DNA from: Aphanothece sacrum FPU1
Lineage (GTDB): Bacteria > Cyanobacteriota > Cyanobacteriia > Cyanobacteriales > Microcystaceae
Direction of reading: 5' to 3'
NCBI RefSeq assembly: GCF_003864295.1
Contig: NZ_BDQK01000014.1
Coordinates: forward strand, 182,389-246,388
Length of the DNA stretch: 64,000 nucleotides
The notes beneath the pieces are model-generated. The model was given only the letters and a program-made list of their open reading frames with translations, was not told the DNA's origin and did no database searches. Shown here one piece after another: positions 16,833-26,980 of this stretch. Position 1 is the first letter of the stretch, and every line of letters starts with the position of its first letter. The translations under genes were made by a program, and so were the position numbers.

Positions 16833-19800
16833 ATGTGTACTTGGTATCGTTCGACTGTCTTTTTCTGTCTTGTTTTCTCTGTGATTTGTCAGGACAAAGC
16901 GATCGCCCAAATTATCCCTGATAATACATTAGGGGGTGAAAGTTCGAGTGTCAACCCAATTAACCCCAATTATGACCGTATTGATGGGGGTGCAATACGA
17001 GGTAGCAATTTATTTCATAGTTTTCGGGAATTTAATATTCATGAGGGAAATTCAGCTTATTTTAGCAATCCTGAAGTAATTAAAACTATTTTTAGTCGGG
17101 TAACAGGAAATAATCCCTCATTATTGTTAGGAAAGTTAGGTGTTTTAGGGAATGCTAATCTCTTTTTTATTAATCCTAATGGGGTGATTTTTGGGCCAAA
17201 TGCTAGTTTAGATATCTCTGGTTCTTTTGTGGTAACAAGTGCAAAGAGTATTCGTTTTCCTGATGGCAGTGAATTTAGTGCTGTTAACCCCCAAGGTGCG
17301 CCATTATTAACTATTGATGTTCCTGTAAGTGTGGGATTAGTGTTTGAGGGAGATACCACTGGTAAAATATATAATCAAGCAGATTTACAAGTAGGAAAAC
17401 ATCTTTCTTTAATTGGGGAAACTATTGTTAATGAAGGGTCAGTTATTGCGACACAGGGAGATGTTACCTTAATTAGTAAAACTAATGGTATTGTTCAATT
17501 AGATACTATTGGAAAATATGTTGAAAGTAGCTCACTAACATCAACAGAAAAAGCAATTAAGACTGAGGAAAATAATTCTTTAGAAAATTCTGCAAAAACG
17601 GAAGAACAAAGCAATTTATCAAGAAATAGTATATTAACTAATAAAAACCATAATAGTTCCTTGGAGAATCCAGTCTCTAATAGTTCATCAGATGTTCTGA
17701 CTCCAAAAACTGGAGATATTTTAATTATGGGTTCTTCAGATAAACCATCAATACTGTCTCAGAACTTAATGATTAATGCTGATAATAATTTAACCATTAA
17801 AGATGCCAAAATTGGCGCAAGTAAAGATTTAAGTTTAACCGCAGAAAATACTTTAAGAATAAGAGATAGTAAAGAAAGACCTGTTCAAATAATAGGAGGA
17901 CAAGATTTAACTTTACAAGGAAATCAATCGGTAGATATTTTTGCTTTGAACAACTCAAATAGCGGTTTAGTTTCAGGAGAAGATATGATTGTGCGTTCAG
18001 AAAATAATGTGATTGGAGATACACATTATTGGACTGGGGGGAGTTTTCGTGTTGAAAAGTTGGATGGAAGTTTAGGGGATTTGGAGAGTCCTAATGATCC
18101 AATTATTCGTTCTCAAGGGGATGTTAATTTCTCTACTTATTTAGGTGCTTCTTTGCATATTTTAGCAGGAGGTTCAGTTAAAATTGGTAGAGTAATTATT
18201 ACGGGAACCGATACTGTTGGTGATACAATTAATCCAACATCAACACCTAATTTAGCTAATGTGGTTCTCTCGAATGGAGAATCTCTAACTATCAATGGAA
18301 ACCAAAGTCCAACGCTTGACATTCGTGCTGGAGTTAACCAATCAGTAATTGGTAGTCCTTTAGGAACTATTGGGATTGGTAATAGAGATCTCTTTTTACC
18401 TAGTATTCCTACTAACAATTCTACTATAACTAATGCTGACATTACTATCGGAGAAATAATAATTTTTCCTGTGAATGGAGTAGTTTTTCTGACAACTCAA
18501 TATCAACCCAACTTAAGCTTGACAGGTGGAAATATTAATGTAACAGGTGAAGGGTCACTTTTTAAAGCAGGAATTGAAAATCAAGGCTCTGTTATTCTAG
18601 ATTCTAGAAATAATATTAATACCAAAAATAGTCCTTTAAACACATCATCAGTTAGTGGTGATGGAGGCAATATTACATTACTAGCAAGGGGAGATATTAA
18701 TATCAATTCTCCAATAACATCTAACAGTAGTGCTTTTAATGGTAATGGTGGTAATATTTTAATTGAAGCCGCAAAAAATGTTAATCTTAATGCCTCTCTC
18801 GATTCTAGTAGTAATTTAGGTAATGGCGGAAGTGTACTAATAGAATCAGGAAATGATATTATTTTGAAATCAGATATAAAATTTTCAACTAAAACAAATG
18901 ATTTATTTGGGGGAGATATTAGTTTAAATGCTGATAATAATATAATAGTAAATTCAAACGTAGACATTTCATCTATCGCTTTAATAGGAGGCAATATAAC
19001 TTTTGAAGCTGGCAACAATATATCTATAGAAAGCAATTCTTCTATTGATTCTAGTGGATTTATTGGGGGAAATATTAGCTTTGCCAGCAATGGTAATATT
19101 TCAATAGCTACAAGTATTATAAAGAGTGAAAATCAAGAAAATGATTTTAATTTAGATGGTAAGGGAGGGGCTATTAACATAGAAAGTAACTCTATTTTAA
19201 TTAAAAATAATAGTCAGATTTATACTCAAACTTTTTCAACTTTGAATGCAGGAGATATAAATATTAATGCTATAGATACAGTTGAAATACTCAATAATAA
19301 TCAAGTAGCCAGTAACGTTGGTACTCAAGATGCTAGAGGAAATGGAGGCAATATTAATATTATATCCAAAATTCTTGAGCTTGATAATTCGTCAGCATTA
19401 ATTACTAATACAAGTGGAATTGGGGACGGAGGAAATTTTAATATCTTTGTTGATAAATCATTACAAATTTCTAAGGGTTCTCAAATCATAACTTCGACAT
19501 CTGGCACAGGAAATGCGGGAAATATTATTATTCAAAGTCCTTCAGAAATTTCTCTTTTTGCTTCTAACAATTTGATTCATAGTTCGGCAGAAGCTGGATC
19601 AACAGGTAATGCAGGAAATATTGATATAAAAACTCAGTCACTTTCCGTTCAAAATGGAGGACAAATAATATCAATTGTTCGTGAAGCAGACAACAAAAAA
19701 AATCTTCCTTCCGGGCGAGGAAATGCCGGTAATATCAATATTACTGCTAGTGATTCTATTATTTTACAAGGAATAAACACTAATGGAGAAGGTAGTTTAA

Positions 19801-22800
19801 TACAATCGAGATCAAGAGGAAAGGGTAATTCAGGAGACTTAAGTATTGAAACTGGGAGCTTATCCTTACAAAATGGTGGAGTTATATCAACAAGAACTGC
19901 TAACGAAGGAAAAGCAGGTAATATCAACATTAAAGCAACTGATTCTATTACACTACAAGGAAGAACTTCTAAGAATATAAGTAGTATTATAACCTCTCTA
20001 TCTTCAGGACAAGGAGACGCAGGAAACTTAAAAATTGAAACTGGCACTTTGTCATTACAAGATGGCGCGTCTATAACGACTTATACTACAAATAAAGGCA
20101 AGGGGGGAAACCTCACTATTATTGCTCCTGAATCTATCACTTTGGAAGGAAAGAATTTCAACAATATTAATCAAGGCAGTACGATATCTTCAGGGACAGG
20201 AGGAAGCGGAAATGCAGGAAACTTAAGAATAGAAACTGGTATATTGTCCCTCAAAGATGGAGCTTCTATAGACACAGGAGTGATAGGAACTATTAGTAAG
20301 GGAAAAGGAGGTAATCTGACTGTTATTGCTACTGATTCTATTCTTCTACAAGGAACAAATGATAGTGGACTAGGAAGTTTTATCACTTCCGAATCTGGAG
20401 GAAAGGGAGATGCAGGAGACTTAATACTTGAAACAAATGTCTTATCCTTAAAAGATGGTGCTTATATAACAACAGGAACTCTAAATGAGGGAAAAGGAGG
20501 AAATTTAACCATTATTGCTGCTGATTCTATCACCCTAGAAGGAACAAATAAACTTCTAAATGGAGGGGGTAGTCTTATATCATCTGCGTCACAAGGGAAT
20601 ACCTTTAGTGGGTCCCAAACAGGGGGAGATTCAGGAGATATTAGAATAGAAACAAGAAGTTTGTCTCTAAAAAATGGGGCAAGTATATCTACCTTAACCT
20701 CAAATAATCCATTCACAGGAGCTTTAAATACAGGCAATGCAGGAAATATTAACATTATTGCCAGCGACTTCATTACTCTACAAGGACTCAGTGGTGATGG
20801 GATTGGTAGTTCTATCACCACTAATTCATCAACAGTGGGAAATGCAGGAGACTTGAGCCTAAAAACTAGCACTTTATCTTTGCAAGATGGGGCTTATATA
20901 AATACTACAACCTCAAATATAGGAAAAGGAGGTGATATTACTATCATTGCTCCAAACTCTATCACTTTGCAAGGAAAAAGTGGCAATGGAAATAGTAGCA
21001 TCATTTTTTCAGGAACAATTGGTAAGGGAGATTCAGGAAACTTAAGGATAGAAACAGGTATATTATCTCTACAAGATAGTTCTCATATACTGACAAATAC
21101 AGTAGGAGAAGGAAATGCTGGTTCGATTATCATTGATGCCAAAGATTTGATTACTCTAAAGGGGCGAAATATTCAAGGACTCGGTAGTAGTATTAGAACG
21201 GGTACAGGAGGCTTAGGGAATGCCAACAATATCATCCTCAATACCCCTCAACTTAACCTCTCTGATGGTGCAAGACTCTCTGCACTTACCTCTGGAAAAG
21301 GAAACGCGGGGGACATCATTGTTAACTCTACTATCGCGGTTAATATCGGTAATAACAGTCAACTTACGGTAGAAACCAGTGGCGCAGGTAAACCCGGCCA
21401 TATCGACATCACCACCAATACCCTGAACATTGGTACGGACGCTCAACTCAGTGCCACCACTACTGCCACCGCTACCAACCGTGAAACAGGCGGCAGCATC
21501 AACCTTAACGCCAATCAAATCAATCTTTCGGGAAAACTTGGCATCTTTGCTGAAACTCAAGGTGTTGCCCCCGCAGGTGATTTAACCATTAAACCCAATA
21601 ACACCCAAAATCTCGATATTAACTTTACCGACAACGGATTCATCTCTGCCAGAACCTTTGCTAGTGGCCAAGGGGGAGACATTGAGATTAACGCACCCCA
21701 AACCATTGATATTCGGGGACAAGGTAAAATAACCGTCGAAACTCAAGGCAGTGGCAATGCAGGTAATATCACCCTCAGTAGTCAAAACATCAATCTTGCT
21801 GATGGTCTAGAAATTGCCGCCTCTACCACTCGAACAGGTAGCGCAGGGAATATTAACCTCAACGCTAATCAAATCAACCTGCAACAAACTAGCGTTAATG
21901 CTGTTACTAATAGTTCAGGTAATGCGGGTAGTATTTCTCTCTCCCATCAAGGGAACAATGCCAAGATAATTAATTTAGAAAATTCTCAAATCTCAACTGA
22001 AATTCAAAAAAATGGACAAGCGACTCGTCCCAGTAATATTGACATCAAAACCGATAGATTGACCCTTAATAATTCTACGATTACCGCCTCGACTCAGGGA
22101 AAAGGAGATGCAGGGAATATAACAGTCCCTAATGCTCAAAATATCAACCTTAATCAATCTGAAATTACCGCGAGTACATCAGGAGAAGGCAACGCAGGAG
22201 ATATCAACCTCAAAACAGAAACCCTCAACCTCAACAATCAAAGTCAGATTACCAGTACCGCCAACCGACGCGCAACTGGAGATGGGGGCGATATCACCTT
22301 ACAAACGCGAAATCTTGCACTTAACAACGCTTCTCAAATAAGTACCAGTACCCAAGGAGAAGACACCGCAGACGCAGGAAAAATTGCGGTTACAGCAGAA
22401 AATATCACCTTAGATAATAACTCCCAAATAGCCGCCACTACCAATGCAGGGAAAGGGGGAACTATCAACCTTTCTGCTAATACCTTAGATGTAAGTAACA
22501 GTAGTCAAATCCGCACTACAACCACCGGAAAAAATAACGCTGGAGACATCACCGCCATCATTCGAGATAATATTACACTTTCTGGCACTAATAGTGGCTT
22601 TTTTGCCGATACAGGACTTAATTCTTTGGGCAAAGGCGGTAATATTTTTATCAACCCGATTCAATTTATCATCAAACAAGGGGCTGCCGTTTCTGTCAAT
22701 AGTCGAGGACAAGGTATCGGTGGCAATATTTTCATAGGTGCGAATAATTTAACCCTCGATAATGGCACGATTTTTGCCCAAACTTTTAGCACTACTGGCG

Positions 22801-23390
22801 GTAATATTACCCTGAGGATTAGTGATATTTTACTAATGCGAAACGGTAGTCAAATTTCCACTACTGCTGGTACTACAAACGCAGGAGGAAATGGCGGTAA
22901 TATTACTATTAATGCTAAACTAATTTTAACAAATCTCTATGATAATAATCGCATTACGGCTAACGCTTTTACAGGAAATGGAGGAAATATTAACATTACA
23001 TCCAGAACAATTTTCGGTTTTGTCGTGGGGGCAGCATTAGAAAAAATTAGTGTGATTGATGCTAGTTCTGCTTTGGGATTAGATGGAATAATTAACATCA
23101 ATACCACTATTATTGACCCCACCCGTAGCTTAGATAAGCTACCCGATACCAATATTAACCCCAATATTCAACAAGGCTGTCAAGCATCTAGAAAAGCAGC
23201 AACCGTTGAATTTTATGATATTGGTAGCGGTGGGATTCCTATTAACTCAGAGCAACTATTTACCCCTTTTCCTCTCCATTCTACAGGCTTAATCCCCTTG
23301 GAAACTATTACCGCGCCCTCGTCTTATTCTCAGATTAATGTAAATAACAATTATCGTTTTAGTCCGTTAAAATTTAATTGTCAATTGTAA
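16833..23390 (+). CDS. TpsA-type secreted exoprotein (filamentous haemagglutinin-like)
   Basis: A 2185-residue secreted beta-helix protein. A signal peptide (about residues 1-26, ending AIAQ) is followed by the TPS/haemagglutinin activity domain (about 27-180) with FREFNIHEGNSAYF, FFINPNGVIFGPNASLD and GSFVVTSA. A long repetitive region follows in which GNAGNINI, DSITLQG and LSLQDGASI motifs recur about every 55-60 residues between about 970 and 1450, then more degenerate repeats such as GNAGDI and NNSQI. The C-terminus (about 2110-2185) is non-repetitive with two Cys (GCQASR, FNCQL) and may stay anchored. Such proteins are adhesins or cell-surface filaments exported by the cognate TpsB, encoded upstream. 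No toxin domain is visible at the end, so contact-dependent inhibition is unlikely. Confidence 0.92.
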   Translation: MCTWYRSTVFFCLVFSVICQDKAIAQIIPDNTLGGESSSVNPINPNYDRIDGGAIRGSNLFHSFREFNIHEGNSAYFSNPEVIKTIFSRVTGNNPSLLLGKLGVLGNANLFFINPNGVIFGPNASLDISGSFVVTSAKSIRFPDGSEFSAVNPQGAPLLTIDVPVSVGLVFEGDTTGKIYNQADLQVGKHLSLIGETIVNEGSVIATQGDVTLISKTNGIVQLDTIGKYVESSSLTSTEKAIKTEENNSLENSAKTEEQSNLSRNSILTNKNHNSSLENPVSNSSSDVLTPKTGDILIMGSSDKPSILSQNLMINADNNLTIKDAKIGASKDLSLTAENTLRIRDSKERPVQIIGGQDLTLQGNQSVDIFALNNSNSGLVSGEDMIVRSENNVIGDTHYWTGGSFRVEKLDGSLGDLESPNDPIIRSQGDVNFSTYLGASLHILAGGSVKIGRVIITGTDTVGDTINPTSTPNLANVVLSNGESLTINGNQSPTLDIRAGVNQSVIGSPLGTIGIGNRDLFLPSIPTNNSTITNADITIGEIIIFPVNGVVFLTTQYQPNLSLTGGNINVTGEGSLFKAGIENQGSVILDSRNNINTKNSPLNTSSVSGDGGNITLLARGDININSPITSNSSAFNGNGGNILIEAAKNVNLNASLDSSSNLGNGGSVLIESGNDIILKSDIKFSTKTNDLFGGDISLNADNNIIVNSNVDISSIALIGGNITFEAGNNISIESNSSIDSSGFIGGNISFASNGNISIATSIIKSENQENDFNLDGKGGAINIESNSILIKNNSQIYTQTFSTLNAGDININAIDTVEILNNNQVASNVGTQDARGNGGNINIISKILELDNSSALITNTSGIGDGGNFNIFVDKSLQISKGSQIITSTSGTGNAGNIIIQSPSEISLFASNNLIHSSAEAGSTGNAGNIDIKTQSLSVQNGGQIISIVREADNKKNLPSGRGNAGNINITASDSIILQGINTNGEGSLIQSRSRGKGNSGDLSIETGSLSLQNGGVISTRTANEGKAGNINIKATDSITLQGRTSKNISSIITSLSSGQGDAGNLKIETGTLSLQDGASITTYTTNKGKGGNLTIIAPESITLEGKNFNNINQGSTISSGTGGSGNAGNLRIETGILSLKDGASIDTGVIGTISKGKGGNLTVIATDSILLQGTNDSGLGSFITSESGGKGDAGDLILETNVLSLKDGAYITTGTLNEGKGGNLTIIAADSITLEGTNKLLNGGGSLISSASQGNTFSGSQTGGDSGDIRIETRSLSLKNGASISTLTSNNPFTGALNTGNAGNINIIASDFITLQGLSGDGIGSSITTNSSTVGNAGDLSLKTSTLSLQDGAYINTTTSNIGKGGDITIIAPNSITLQGKSGNGNSSIIFSGTIGKGDSGNLRIETGILSLQDSSHILTNTVGEGNAGSIIIDAKDLITLKGRNIQGLGSSIRTGTGGLGNANNIILNTPQLNLSDGARLSALTSGKGNAGDIIVNSTIAVNIGNNSQLTVETSGAGKPGHIDITTNTLNIGTDAQLSATTTATATNRETGGSINLNANQINLSGKLGIFAETQGVAPAGDLTIKPNNTQNLDINFTDNGFISARTFASGQGGDIEINAPQTIDIRGQGKITVETQGSGNAGNITLSSQNINLADGLEIAASTTRTGSAGNINLNANQINLQQTSVNAVTNSSGNAGSISLSHQGNNAKIINLENSQISTEIQKNGQATRPSNIDIKTDRLTLNNSTITASTQGKGDAGNITVPNAQNINLNQSEITASTSGEGNAGDINLKTETLNLNNQSQITSTANRRATGDGGDITLQTRNLALNNASQISTSTQGEDTADAGKIAVTAENITLDNNSQIAATTNAGKGGTINLSANTLDVSNSSQIRTTTTGKNNAGDITAIIRDNITLSGTNSGFFADTGLNSLGKGGNIFINPIQFIIKQGAAVSVNSRGQGIGGNIFIGANNLTLDNGTIFAQTFSTTGGNITLRISDILLMRNGSQISTTAGTTNAGGNGGNITINAKLILTNLYDNNRITANAFTGNGGNINITSRTIFGFVVGAALEKISVIDASSALGLDGIININTTIIDPTRSLDKLPDTNINPNIQQGCQASRKAATVEFYDIGSGGIPINSEQLFTPFPLHSTGLIPLETITAPSSYSQINVNNNYRFSPLKFNCQL

Positions 23391-23411
23391 GTTTTTTGGG
23401 CTTTGCTGATT

Positions 23412-23492
23412 GATGTAAAAAAACCTCCGGCGGGTTGATCTAGTTTTTTGGTGAGAATCATGGATTTATTTAAAAAACCCGCCCCTACAAAT
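23412..23492. repeat. Family D repeat between tpsA and the CHAT gene
   Basis: CGGCGGGTTGATCTAG...AAAAAACCCGCCCCTAC, a diverged copy of the inverted repeat at 2584-2706. A GTGAGAATCATGGATTTAT segment is shared, in complement, with 43195-43270. It may end tpsA transcripts. Confidence 0.65.
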
Positions 23493-23552
23493 TTTGTCTG
23501 TCTACTTAGTTTGATTATCATGAAAAACTTGCTTATAAGGATTTAAAAATAA

Positions 23553-26183
23553 ATGAAATTTAAACAAGTTAATAAATTCTATCAACAATTAATTTTAACT
23601 TTTCTCTTAGGACTATTTTTTAGTCTTTATCCAATAATTATTAGCGCACAAACAACCATATCTCCTGAAGAATTTGTTCGACAAGCTGAAAGTCTGTATC
23701 AAAAAGGACAAATATTAGAATCAGCCAATAACCTAGAAAAAGCTCTTAATATGTTTCAAGAACAAACATCTGAAAATATTGCCAAAATAGCGATTACAGC
23801 AACTAACCTTTGTCGTATACAAATTGAATTAGGACAAGGAGAAAAAGCAATAAATACTTGTGATTTAGCTATTAATAATTACCGTCAAACTAATAATTTG
23901 TTAGGAATTAAACAAAGCCAACTCTATCAAACTTACGCCCTTCAAAACCTGGGTTTATATCCCCTAGCTTGTCAGAAAATAAGCGAAATTATTAACATAG
24001 ATTCAGAGAATTGTCAAGCATTTAAGTATCTCGAAGACCTAAAAGACCTTGAATCTTTTAAATCTATTCAGATAGGAGATATACTCACCATTGAAGCTTG
24101 GCGAAGTTTGGCAGAAATCTTGCGAGTTATTGGACAATTTCCTGCCTCTCAAACTATTCTCGAAACCTTATCTAAAGAATTAGAGCAAAACCCTAATATA
24201 GCCTCAGAACTATTCTTAAGTTTAGGCAATATTTACACTGTGCGTGGTAACTTAGAAAGGGAAAGAGTAGCTGATACAAAATATAATTATATTCCTTGGG
24301 AATATGAAAAAGGAGAAATTTATCAAAAAAGTTTAACCGACGAAAGTTATTACAAAAAAGCTCAAGAATCTTATCAAAAAGCTTCTCAAAGTTTAATCAA
24401 AGAAACCCAACTTAAAGCACAACTCAATCTCAGCCAATTATTATTATTACAAAACAAGGTTGAACAGGCTGAAAAATTACATAATGAGCTTAACTTAACT
24501 CAAATTCCTTTAACTCAATTTCGGATTTATGCTAAAATTCAATATACAAAACAACAACAATGGATTAACTCTCTTAAAAATCAACATAATTATACAAAAA
24601 TTATTGAACTTCTAGAAGAATCTGTTCAAGAAGCGAACAGCATAGAAACCGAAAAAAGTCAATATTTAATTTCATATACTTTGGGCAATTTAGGAAGTTT
24701 TTATGAATATTTAAGTTATCAAAAAAATGATAATAATGCACTTAAAAAAGCCCAAGAGTTAACGCAAAAAGCCCTCTATTTAAGCCAACCTCAAGTTAAT
24801 CCTTCTTTAGCTTATCAATGGCAATGGCAACTGGCAAGACTAGAAAAGGCAGCAGGAAATCTCAATCAAGCAAAAGACTATTATGAATCAGCGATCAAAA
24901 CCTTAGAAACAGTTCGCAAAAACATCTTAATCATCAGACAAGATATTCAATTTTCCTTTCGAGATAATATAGAACCTTTATATAGAGAATTTATTGACAG
25001 CTTATTAGAGTTAAATCAAAAAAACAATGATCCAGAAATTCTAAAAATAGTCTTAAAACAATTTAATTCTTTACAACTTGCTGAATTAGAAAACTTCTTA
25101 CAATGTGATTTATCATCCGCAACTGGTATTAAAGAAATCGGAGATTCTCAAGTAATGATTATTTCTCCTATTTTTCTGAAAGATAAACTTGCGCTTATTT
25201 ATCAAATACCAGCAAAAAATAATTATATTAACTATCAAAAAATTAATATTTCTAATCAAGAAGTAACCAAAATATTGAAGAACTTACAAAATTATTTAGG
25301 AGAAGTAGGCAATGGTTGTTCAAAATGCGAAATTCCTAGAGAATCGCAAAAAGTTTATCAATGGATTATTAAACCTCTTGAACCAATTTTACAAGAAAAT
25401 AAAGATATTAAAACTTTAGTTTTTATTCTCGATGGATTGTTAAGAAATATTCCTATGTCTGCCTTATATGATGCAGAAAAACAAGAATATTTACTGCAAA
25501 AAGATTACGCGATCGCTATTGTTCCCGGATTAACTTTATTGCAACCTCAATCATCATCAAAAACCCCAACAGTTTTGCTTGGAGGATATGAATTAGAACA
25601 AAAAATCAATAATTTATCCTTTCCTCCAATCAAATATTTAAGAGAAGAACTAGAAAACATAGCTAAAATTTTTCCCACCAGTTCGCTATTACTCAATCAA
25701 GACTTCACAGAAGCGAATCTTCAAAAAGAATTGCAAACAAATCAATATTCAGTAATTCATTGGAAAACTCACGGAATCTTTAGTTCTAATCCTGATGATA
25801 CCTTTATTGTTGCTTCTAATCAAGTTATTAAACCTAATGAACTCAGCCAATTAATTAACACTGGAAGTCAAGAAAAAACAAGTCCTATTGACTTATTAGT
25901 TCTCAGTGCTTGTCAAACAGCAAAAGGAGATAATCGAGCAGTTTTAGGATTAGCTGGAATTGCAGTTAAAGCAGGTACTAGTAGTACCTTATCAACCTTG
26001 TGGAGAGCAGAAGATAAAGCAAATACTAAGCTAATGACAGACTTTTATCAAGCTTTATCTCAACCTAATATGACCAAATCAAAAGCACTTCATCAAGCAC
26101 AATTATCTCTATTTACCTATGGTATAGAATATAAAGATCCACACTATTGGGCTAATTATATTTTAGTAGGTAATTGGCAATAA
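23553..26183 (+). CDS. Exported TPR-CHAT caspase-like protein
   Basis: An 876-residue protein. A signal peptide at about 1-32 (LILTFLLGLFFSLYPIIISA) points to periplasmic or secreted location. TPR-type helical repeats occupy about 36-450. The C-terminal CHAT peptidase domain (about 590-876) has both catalytic elements: His740 in HWKTHGIF and Cys787 in LLVLSACQTAKGDNRAVLGLAG. The conserved STLWRAEDKA and HYWANYILVGNWQ ends are present. CHAT domains are clan CD cysteine peptidases related to caspase and separase. It lies 162 bases after tpsA on the same strand, so it probably belongs to the TPS locus. Processing of the TpsA protein is a plausible role (inference). The sequence is complete with no frameshift. 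Confidence 0.92.
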   Translation: MKFKQVNKFYQQLILTFLLGLFFSLYPIIISAQTTISPEEFVRQAESLYQKGQILESANNLEKALNMFQEQTSENIAKIAITATNLCRIQIELGQGEKAINTCDLAINNYRQTNNLLGIKQSQLYQTYALQNLGLYPLACQKISEIINIDSENCQAFKYLEDLKDLESFKSIQIGDILTIEAWRSLAEILRVIGQFPASQTILETLSKELEQNPNIASELFLSLGNIYTVRGNLERERVADTKYNYIPWEYEKGEIYQKSLTDESYYKKAQESYQKASQSLIKETQLKAQLNLSQLLLLQNKVEQAEKLHNELNLTQIPLTQFRIYAKIQYTKQQQWINSLKNQHNYTKIIELLEESVQEANSIETEKSQYLISYTLGNLGSFYEYLSYQKNDNNALKKAQELTQKALYLSQPQVNPSLAYQWQWQLARLEKAAGNLNQAKDYYESAIKTLETVRKNILIIRQDIQFSFRDNIEPLYREFIDSLLELNQKNNDPEILKIVLKQFNSLQLAELENFLQCDLSSATGIKEIGDSQVMIISPIFLKDKLALIYQIPAKNNYINYQKINISNQEVTKILKNLQNYLGEVGNGCSKCEIPRESQKVYQWIIKPLEPILQENKDIKTLVFILDGLLRNIPMSALYDAEKQEYLLQKDYAIAIVPGLTLLQPQSSSKTPTVLLGGYELEQKINNLSFPPIKYLREELENIAKIFPTSSLLLNQDFTEANLQKELQTNQYSVIHWKTHGIFSSNPDDTFIVASNQVIKPNELSQLINTGSQEKTSPIDLLVLSACQTAKGDNRAVLGLAGIAVKAGTSSTLSTLWRAEDKANTKLMTDFYQALSQPNMTKSKALHQAQLSLFTYGIEYKDPHYWANYILVGNWQ

Positions 26184-26226
26184 TTTACAGCTTGTAATTT
26201 TTACTTTGTTTCTTGAAAATGCGACC

Positions 26227-26610
26227 TTACGGACGAATCACTTGCACATCTAAGATCAAAGGGAGGGTAGCCCAAATGCGGTCGCAGGTCAAAACAGAAA
26301 CATTCAACTTCAAACCCAGGCTCAAACAAGCACGATCTCCCAATGACAAACCTGCCTGCTTGGTTTGCAGCCAGAGACGACCAGCTATTTCCCCATCTTC
26401 AGGGGTGAAGATAGCAATTTTCAGACCAAGTGCCTCCAAATCTTCCCGCATTCCATCGACGTTCACATCTGCCGCCACCGACTTCTGCACCACCTCAGCC
26501 CAATTCACACTCGACATTACCGCTTCAACCAAAACCTCTTCAATTACCTGGCCCCCAGGCTCATCGTGCAAGTAAGCAAGCAACGCCGACGCATCGAGAA
26601 CTACCGTCAT
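26227..26610 (-). CDS. VapC-like PIN-domain toxin
   Basis: A 127-residue PIN-domain ribonuclease with the acidic active-site residues Asp6 (VLDASALLAYL), Glu39 (VNWAEV), Asp92 (LGDRACLSLG) and Asp110 (LTCDRIW). VapC toxins cut tRNA or rRNA and are held inactive by the partner antitoxin. Its ATG overlaps the antitoxin stop codon (ATGA), so the pair is translationally coupled. The module lies on the opposite strand to tpsA/CHAT and is clearly richer in G+C than its AT-rich neighbours, which suggests recent transfer. Its insertion point separates the TPS/CHAT genes from the sensory operon. Confidence 0.9.
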   Translation of the reverse strand: MTVVLDASALLAYLHDEPGGQVIEEVLVEAVMSSVNWAEVVQKSVAADVNVDGMREDLEALGLKIAIFTPEDGEIAGRLWLQTKQAGLSLGDRACLSLGLKLNVSVLTCDRIWATLPLILDVQVIRP

Positions 26611-26873
26611 TCGTCCACTTCCTGTAGGGCTTGTTCACGCCGTTGAGCTATCAATTCATCTGCCAAACTAGTTCCTTTCGGCAATTGCGAAAACCGCGCT
26701 TTCAGTCGCAGTTTAATCGTTTCGGGTTTTTCCAAAATCAATCGCCCCTCTTCTGAACGAGCCACCAGTGTATCTCCTTCCTCAAAGCCCAACAATCGTC
26801 GCAAAGCGGCGGGAATTACCAATCTTCCTTGCCTACCCAAATGAACTTGCGTTTGTCTAGATGAATTAGTCAT
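26607..26873 (-). CDS. AbrB/MazE-type antitoxin (VapB-like)
   Basis: An 88-residue antitoxin with an N-terminal swapped-hairpin AbrB DNA-binding domain (VHLGRQGRLVIPAALRRLLGFEEGDTLVARSEEGRLIL). The charged C-terminal tail (RREQALQEVDE) should neutralise the PIN toxin. I use the ATG at 26873; a longer frame to 26912 adds 13 residues without a clear ribosome-binding site. The N-terminal domain probably represses the module's own promoter, just upstream between 26874 and 26930. Confidence 0.88.
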   Translation of the reverse strand: MTNSSRQTQVHLGRQGRLVIPAALRRLLGFEEGDTLVARSEEGRLILEKPETIKLRLKARFSQLPKGTSLADELIAQRREQALQEVDE

Positions 26874-26980
26874 AGAATCTCTTTTGTGCCATACTACTTT
26901 TATATATGCCACAAAAGCCTGTTATGTGTCAACATTGAATAGCCCAAAGTCCTATTTCCCGATTATCAAGATATCTAGTA

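Noticed and set aside
18581..19090. Long minus-strand frames opposite tpsA (also around 19649, 20462 and 21213)
   Set aside because: These arise from the Gly/Asn-rich repeat composition of the exoprotein gene and read as low-complexity Pro/Leu/Ile sequence.
16833..23390. TpsA as a contact-dependent inhibition (CdiA) toxin
   Set aside because: No C-terminal toxin domain or VENN-type boundary and no small immunity gene follow. The next gene is a CHAT protein. A plain adhesin-like exoprotein fits better.
26213..26646. Plus-strand frames opposite VapBC
   Set aside because: The minus-strand pair has clear PIN and AbrB domains, active-site residues and an ATGA overlap. The plus-strand frames show no family features.
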